Origin: Brevundimonas fluminis
GTDB taxonomy: Bacteria > Pseudomonadota > Alphaproteobacteria > Caulobacterales > Caulobacteraceae
NCBI RefSeq assembly: GCF_003934285.1
Contig: NZ_RQWJ01000003.1
Span: 186,001-250,000, forward strand
DNA: 64,000 bases
Reading direction: 5' to 3'
Positions 59,432 through 64,000 of this stretch are shown here, in pieces; positions within the stretch are counted from its first letter, which is position 1, and each line of letters begins with the position of its first letter. Both the position numbers and the translations under genes were made by a program. The notes below the pieces were generated by a model. That model was not told the DNA's origin. It saw only the letters and a program-made list of their open reading frames with translations, and did not search any database.

Positions 59432-61063
59432 ATGTCGAAACTCACCCTCGCCGAGGAGGCCGGCCGCCGCCGGACCTTCGCCATCATCGCCCACCCCGAC
59501 GCGGGCAAGACCACGCTGACCGAGCACATCCTGCTGGCCGGGGGGGCCATCCGCGCGGCCGGGGCGGTGCGGGCGCGGGGCGAGAACCGGCGCACGCGCT
59601 CGGATTGGATGAAGATCGAGAAGGAGCGCGGCATCTCCGTCTCGGCCTCGGTCATGACCTTCGAGTTCGAGGGCGGGATGTTCAACCTGCTCGACACCCC
59701 GGGCCACGAGGACTTTTCGGAAGACACCTACCGCACGCTGACGGCCGCCGACTGCGCCATCATGGTGCTGGACGCCGCCAAGGGCATCGAGCCGCAGACG
59801 CTGAAGCTGTTCGAGGTCTGCCGCCTGCGCGACATCCCGATCATCACCTTCATCAACAAGCTGGACCGCGAGGCCCAGGACCCGATGGCCCTGCTGGACG
59901 AGATCGCCGGCCGCCTGCAGCTGGACCCCTCGCCCATCTGGTGGCCGGCCGAGAGCGGCGCCCGCCTGCGCGGGATGGTTCAGGTCGGCACCGGCAGGTT
60001 CCAGCCCTATGCCCGCAAGGTCGCGGGGTCCGATGAGGACCCGGATCACCCCGCCGCCTTGCCGCTGGCCGATGCCGCGGCCTTCTTCGAAGGGGCCGAA
60101 CAGTCCGACCTGACCGACGCTCTGGAGCTGGTCGAAGGCGGCTACAAGCCCTTCGACCGTCAGGCCTTCCTGGAGGGCCACATGACGCCCGTCCTGTGGG
60201 GATCGGCGCTCCGCCACTTCGGCATCGAGGAGCTGCTGCGCGCCATCGCCGACTGGGCTCCGCCGCCGAGGGCGCTCAAGGCCCGCAAGGAGGCCCCGCC
60301 GGAAACCCGCAACGCGCCCGGGCCGGTCGACGTCGTGGTCGAGCCGGGCCAGACCGAGGTCACCGGCTTCGTCTTCAAGGTCCAGGCCAACATGGACCCC
60401 AACCACCGCGACCGCATCGCCATGTTCCGCATGGCGTCCGGCAGCTTCAAACGCGGCATGAAGCTGAAGGTGCAGAACACCGGCAAGTCGCTGTCGGTGA
60501 ACAGCCCCATCATGTTCTTCGCCTCCGACCGCGAACTGGCGGAGGAGGCCTATGCCGGCGACGTCATCGGCATCCCCAATCACGGCGTGCTGCGCGTCGG
60601 CGACAGCCTGTCGGAAAGCGGCCTGATCCGCTTCGCCGGCCTGCCCAACTTCGCGCCCGAGATCCTGCAGCGCGTGCGGGTCAAGGATCCGCTGAAGGCC
60701 AAGCACCTGAAGAAGGCTCTCGAAGGTCTGGCCGAAGAGGGGGTGACCCAGCTGTTCCGGCCGGAGCTGGGCAGCGACTTCATCGTCGGCGCCGTCGGCC
60801 AGCTGCAGTTCGAGGTCATGGCCGACCGTCTGGGCGAGGAGTACGGCCTGGACGTCGTCTTCGAACCCAGCCCCTACGCCGAGGCCCGCTGGATCGCGGG
60901 CGACAAGGCCGACCTCGACGACTTCATGGGCAAATACCGCCCCCAGATGGCCACCGACATCGACGCCGCTCCCGTCTTCCTGGCGAAGTCGAGCTGGGAG
61001 ACGGGCTACGTCGGCGAGCGCTTCCCGAAGGTCCGCTTCATGAAGACGAAGGAGCGGGGGTAG
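59432..61063 (+). CDS. prfC: Peptide chain release factor 3
   Basis: GTPase that recycles RF1/RF2 after termination. 543 residues, slightly longer than E. coli RF3. G1 AHPDAGKTT (residues 20-28), switch region RGISVSASVMTFEF, G3 LDTPGHEDFSEDTYR, G4 TFINKLDRE; domain II block AGDVIGIPNHGVLRVGDSLSE; C-terminal VGQLQFEVMADRLGEEYGLDV and ARWIAGDKADLDDFMGKY. All expected motifs intact. The ATG is 33 nt from the VOC stop. Confidence 0.97.
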   Translation: MSKLTLAEEAGRRRTFAIIAHPDAGKTTLTEHILLAGGAIRAAGAVRARGENRRTRSDWMKIEKERGISVSASVMTFEFEGGMFNLLDTPGHEDFSEDTYRTLTAADCAIMVLDAAKGIEPQTLKLFEVCRLRDIPIITFINKLDREAQDPMALLDEIAGRLQLDPSPIWWPAESGARLRGMVQVGTGRFQPYARKVAGSDEDPDHPAALPLADAAAFFEGAEQSDLTDALELVEGGYKPFDRQAFLEGHMTPVLWGSALRHFGIEELLRAIADWAPPPRALKARKEAPPETRNAPGPVDVVVEPGQTEVTGFVFKVQANMDPNHRDRIAMFRMASGSFKRGMKLKVQNTGKSLSVNSPIMFFASDRELAEEAYAGDVIGIPNHGVLRVGDSLSESGLIRFAGLPNFAPEILQRVRVKDPLKAKHLKKALEGLAEEGVTQLFRPELGSDFIVGAVGQLQFEVMADRLGEEYGLDVVFEPSPYAEARWIAGDKADLDDFMGKYRPQMATDIDAAPVFLAKSSWETGYVGERFPKVRFMKTKERG

Positions 61064-61138
61064 GCGTTAACCCATCGCCTGCACCGGCCCTTAAGCGCGT
61101 CGCGGCGATGGGGCTGGGGACAGTTCCGGAGTTCCCCC

Positions 61139-62161
61139 ATGCCGCGCATCCGCACGGACGCCTACGCCCTGTTCCTGGCCTTCGCCTTCGCGGCGGCCTT
61201 CATGTTCGGGCATCTGAAGGTCGGGTTGCTGGACCTGCCGGACCCCCTGCGGACCTATGATCGCCTGCTGATCTGGCTGGCGGCGGGGGCGTCGATGTAT
61301 GTCGGCCTGTTCGCACTGGGCCACTTCGCGATGCGCGGCCGGAACGTCGGCGAGCGCTGGGCCTACGCCGTCTGGGGCGGGATCAGCCTGGTCGCCATGT
61401 ATCTGTGCTTCAAGGGACCGACGCGACTGGCGGTCGTGTTCGGAAGCGGTCAGGGCGTGATCGGCCTGATCATCCCCTTCGCCATCGGCGCGGCCTTCGG
61501 CTTCCTCTACGCCTGGCGCGCGGGCTGGGAGGTGGACGACGCGGAGGACCTGAACGGACTGCGCGCCCGCATCGCGGGCGTCACTTCCGATCAGGAGGCG
61601 AAGATGGACGCCTTCACCCAGGGCGGCGTCGACTATTTCGCAGGGCCGACGCAGGTCCGGACCTCCATCCCGCTGATGCTGCTGGCCGCGGTGCTGGGCG
61701 GCATCGTGTTCGGGCTGGCGCGCGGCGCGTTCACCATCGTCTTCGAGGTGACGCAGATCGCCGACCTGAGCGGCCGGGCCGCGCTGCAGCGCGCCGGGTC
61801 GATGGTGGACTACGCCGGGCTGGAGATGGTCGCCATGGCCGTCATCGGCGCCGTGCCGATCGCCGTCTGCATGCTCGCGGGCCACTATGCCCTGCGCGGG
61901 CTGAAGCGCACCGAGACCTGGGCCTACGCCGGAGTCGGCTTCCTGGCCCCTTTGGTGCTCGGCATCCTTTGGCCGCCGCTTTTCCTCATCGCGGCGCTGA
62001 TGCTGCCGATCCCCGCGGCGATCGCCATGGCGGTCTACCGCAGCTTCGCGGGACTGGAGCCCGTCCCGGTCAAGGAGGACCTGATCGCGCGGCGCGACCG
62101 GGACCTGGTCGGCGCGGACCATCCCCGGCGGCGCTTCGCCCGGGTGATCCGCGCCCGTTGA
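61139..62161 (+). CDS. Multi-pass membrane protein of unknown function
   Basis: Not recognised. 340 residues with about seven to eight hydrophobic segments: AYALFLAFAFAAAFMFGHL, LLIWLAAGASMYVGLFALGHFA, WAYAVWGGISLVAMYLC, GVIGLIIPFAIGAAFGFLYAW, a soluble loop of about 50 residues (VDDAEDLNGLRARIAGVTSDQEAKMD), LMLLAAVLGGIVFGLA, MVAMAVIGAVPIAVCMLA, YAGVGFLAPLVLGILWPPLFLIAALMLPIPAAIAMAV. Cytoplasmic basic tail. No transport motif seen. Single gene between prfC and a converging reductase. Confidence 0.75.
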   Translation: MPRIRTDAYALFLAFAFAAAFMFGHLKVGLLDLPDPLRTYDRLLIWLAAGASMYVGLFALGHFAMRGRNVGERWAYAVWGGISLVAMYLCFKGPTRLAVVFGSGQGVIGLIIPFAIGAAFGFLYAWRAGWEVDDAEDLNGLRARIAGVTSDQEAKMDAFTQGGVDYFAGPTQVRTSIPLMLLAAVLGGIVFGLARGAFTIVFEVTQIADLSGRAALQRAGSMVDYAGLEMVAMAVIGAVPIAVCMLAGHYALRGLKRTETWAYAGVGFLAPLVLGILWPPLFLIAALMLPIPAAIAMAVYRSFAGLEPVPVKEDLIARRDRDLVGADHPRRRFARVIRAR

Positions 62162-62165
62162 GGCG

Positions 62166-63272
62166 TCAGGCGGCCTGCGCCGCCTGACCCCGGGTCGGGT
62201 AGTCGATGTAGCCCGCATCCCCGCCGCCGTAGAAGGTGGCGCGGTCGGCGGGGTTCAGGTCGGCGCCCGTCTTCCAGCGGTCCACCAGATCGGGGTTGGC
62301 GAGGAAGGGGATGCCGACGCTGACCAGATCCGCGCGGCCATCGGCCACGGCCGCTTCGGCCGTCGCGCGGGTCAGGCCGCCGTTCAGCATGACCGGCCCG
62401 CCGAAGGCCTCGCGCAGGGCGCGCGCCAGACGGGGCGAGCCCTCCGGTCCCGCCATGGGATGAGGCGGCTCGGCCTCGATCAGATGCAGGAAGGCCAGGC
62501 CGAACGGCTTCAGCGCCGCGGCCGCGTGGCCGAAGGTGGCGGCCGGGTCGGAATCGGACATGCCGTTGCTGGTCCCGGTCGGCGACAGGCGCACGCCCAC
62601 CCGCTCCGGACCCCAGACGTCGACCAGGGCGCGCGTCGCCTCCACCAGGAAGCGCGCGCGGTTCTCCACCGGCCCGCCCCAGCGGTCCGTGCGGCGGTTC
62701 GAGCCGTCGCGCAGGAATTGATCGACCAGATAGCCGTTGGCTCCGTGCAGCTCGACCCCGTCGAAGCCCGCCGCCTTGGCCTGCCGCGCGGCGTGGGCAT
62801 AGTCGGCCAACACGCCCTCGATCTCGGCTTCCGTCAGCGCGCGCGGCGTGACGAAGGGCGTCATGGAGAAGTCCGGCTTCATCGCCTGACCCTCGGCCGC
62901 GATCGACGAGGCCCCGACCGGCGCGCCGCCGTCGGGCTGATAGTCGGGCAGGGATACCCGCCCCACGTGCCAAAGCTGGGCGACGATCAGGCCGCCCGCG
63001 GCATGCACCGCGTCGGTCACGACCTTCCAGCCCGCGACCTGGTCCTCGGTGAAGACGCCCGGCGTGTTGGGATAGCCCTGACCCGACCGACTGATCTGGG
63101 TGGCCTCGGAGATGATCAGGCCCGCGCCCGCGCGCTGGGCGTAATAGGTCGCGGCGGTGACGTTGATCACCTCGCCCGCTCCGGCGCGGCTGCGGGTCAT
63201 GGGCGCCATGGCGACCCGGTTTTTCAGGTCCAGCGCGCCGAGGGCGATCGGTTCGAAAAGGGGGGAGGACAT
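62166..63272 (-). CDS. Old Yellow Enzyme-like NADH:flavin oxidoreductase (alkene reductase)
   Basis: 368 residues, FMN-dependent TIM barrel. LFEPIALGALDLKNRVAMAPMTRSRA opens the family; VAQLWHVGR, AGFDGVELHGANGYLVDQFLRD with the His-x2-Asn pair that binds substrate, NRARFLVEATRALVDVWG, and FMN-phosphate region PVMLNGGLTRATAEAAVADGRADLVSVGIPFLANPDL are all present. It reduces activated C=C bonds with NADPH; in vivo substrate unknown. GGAGGA lies just before the ATG at 63272. Divergent from the gene at the right edge. Confidence 0.93.
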   Translation of the reverse strand: MSSPLFEPIALGALDLKNRVAMAPMTRSRAGAGEVINVTAATYYAQRAGAGLIISEATQISRSGQGYPNTPGVFTEDQVAGWKVVTDAVHAAGGLIVAQLWHVGRVSLPDYQPDGGAPVGASSIAAEGQAMKPDFSMTPFVTPRALTEAEIEGVLADYAHAARQAKAAGFDGVELHGANGYLVDQFLRDGSNRRTDRWGGPVENRARFLVEATRALVDVWGPERVGVRLSPTGTSNGMSDSDPAATFGHAAAALKPFGLAFLHLIEAEPPHPMAGPEGSPRLARALREAFGGPVMLNGGLTRATAEAAVADGRADLVSVGIPFLANPDLVDRWKTGADLNPADRATFYGGGDAGYIDYPTRGQAAQAA

Positions 63273-63418
63273 CGGTTCTGCTCCAGCAACAGGTGCTGAT
63301 GCAGATAGGGGGCGGGCGGTGGGCCGCAAGGGGCGAACCCATCCCGCGGCCACGCATTTGCTTGTGGGTCGAAACAGACGGAGTCACGGTCCCGTTCCGG
63401 GACGCGCCAGGAGGCGGC

Positions 63419-64000
63419 ATGTTCGAGTTCGGCAAGGATCTGCGGAGGCTGTTCGGTCGGGAGCGCGACCGCGAGGATCTGGGCTGGCTGGAGCTGATCG
63501 GCGTCGAACTGGTCGAGGCCGAGGCCCGCCGCGCCTCGATCGACGCCGGCCGAACCTCGTGCGCCAAGCCCGATCAGGCATGGCTGATCGCCGCCGCCCT
63601 GTGGCGCGAACTCGCCGCCCGCACCGGCCGCAGGGATGCTCTCGACAACGCCGACGACGCCGCCCGGGACGCCGCGCGCGCCGCCCACGCCGCGGGCCGC
63701 ATGGAAGAAGCCCGCTGCGCGTTGGCCCAATCCTGCCTGTTGCGGTTCGATCTGTACGGCCGACCCGCCCTGCTGGATCAGGCGGCGGAGCTGATCGCCC
63801 GCGACTCCGGCCGACAGGCCACCGTCGCCGTTCACGCCCGAATTTCGGCCCGCAAGGCGCGGCTGGACGGTCGACCTGTCCGCCTGCTGGAGGCCGCGGC
63901 GCTGCTGGACCTCGCCGTTCACGGTCTGGCCGGGTCGGCGGACCCGCTGGCCGAGGCCGTCCGGCTCGACCGCGCGGGGCTGACGCTGGAGGCCGGCATC
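63419..64000 (+). CDS. Helical repeat protein, cut by window edge
   Basis: Not recognised; 194 codons visible, no stop before the edge. No signal peptide. Starts MFEFGKDLRRLFGRERDRED and continues as Ala/Arg/Leu-rich helices (WLELIGVELVEAEARRASIDA, AWLIAAALWRELAARTGRR, DDAARDAARAAHAAGRMEEARCALAQSCLL, LLDQAAELIARDSGRQATVAVHARIS), suggesting TPR-type repeats. AGGAGG lies 5 nt before the ATG, a strong start. Confidence 0.75.
   Translation, partial: MFEFGKDLRRLFGRERDREDLGWLELIGVELVEAEARRASIDAGRTSCAKPDQAWLIAAALWRELAARTGRRDALDNADDAARDAARAAHAAGRMEEARCALAQSCLLRFDLYGRPALLDQAAELIARDSGRQATVAVHARISARKARLDGRPVRLLEAAALLDLAVHGLAGSADPLAEAVRLDRAGLTLEAGI

Overview
The window is a GC-rich, gene-dense chromosomal segment of an alphaproteobacterium, most likely a Caulobacterales member close to Brevundimonas or Caulobacter. 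This is inferred from the CPA/Tad pilus locus order, the fliOP / flgBC-fliE locus, frequent GTG starts with ATGA or GTGA stop-start overlaps, and TTAA-type boxes resembling CtrA sites. No species name can be proved from the sequence. No CRISPR array, insertion sequence, rRNA or complete prophage was seen; there is one tRNA.

Layout. 1-9697 (minus): the cell-envelope Tol-Pal operon (ybgC, tolQ, tolR, tolA, tolB, pal, cpoB), with a DUF3667-type membrane gene between pal and cpoB, followed by tilS and ftsH (cut by the left edge). 9768-15181: a small exported protein, a neutral zinc metallopeptidase, a two-lobed retropepsin-like protein, a membrane protein plus winged-helix regulator pair, a tyrosine-type phosphatase and pabB. 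15169-26442: a Tad (Flp) pilus locus. The minus arm has a pilus-N-domain protein and two TadE/TadF-like pseudopilins. The plus arm has two identical Flp pilin genes, then cpaA-cpaB-cpaC-cpaD-cpaE-cpaF-tadB-tadC.

26447-35509: mixed metabolism and transport (SRPBCC protein, three transport/ferredoxin-like genes, an exported M20 amidohydrolase, dapE, cupin, MFS exporter, alpha/beta hydrolase, serine hydrolase). 35502-36525: an XRE regulator with a membrane protein, a strong palindromic operator and two very small genes. 36528-39955: two tandem secreted M1 aminopeptidases. 40111-42556: rpmB, a DUF3617-like protein and a PadR/membrane-protein pair behind a perfect 24-bp palindrome. 42620-48915: the helicase / S4 / FdxA / CarD neighbourhood, interrupted by an MFS gene and an unknown gene.

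49172-50994: a tRNA-Arg(CCU) with an unusual elbow, abutted by an orphan phage-fibre-like gene; this is the most foreign-looking spot. 51131-57544: a DUF983 gene, a 967-residue exported repeat protein, HU, fliP-fliO and, divergently, flgB-flgC-fliE. 57633-64000: amidohydrolase, VOC protein, prfC, a membrane protein, an Old Yellow Enzyme-like reductase and a gene cut by the right edge.

Functional themes are envelope integrity (Tol-Pal, FtsH), surface appendages (Tad pilus, flagellar basal body) and several compact regulator-plus-membrane-protein pairs, each with its own palindrome. Most of the window is ordinary core chromosome. The candidate novelties are the tRNA/fibre island, the duplicated pilin with exchanged leader, and the three regulator/membrane modules.
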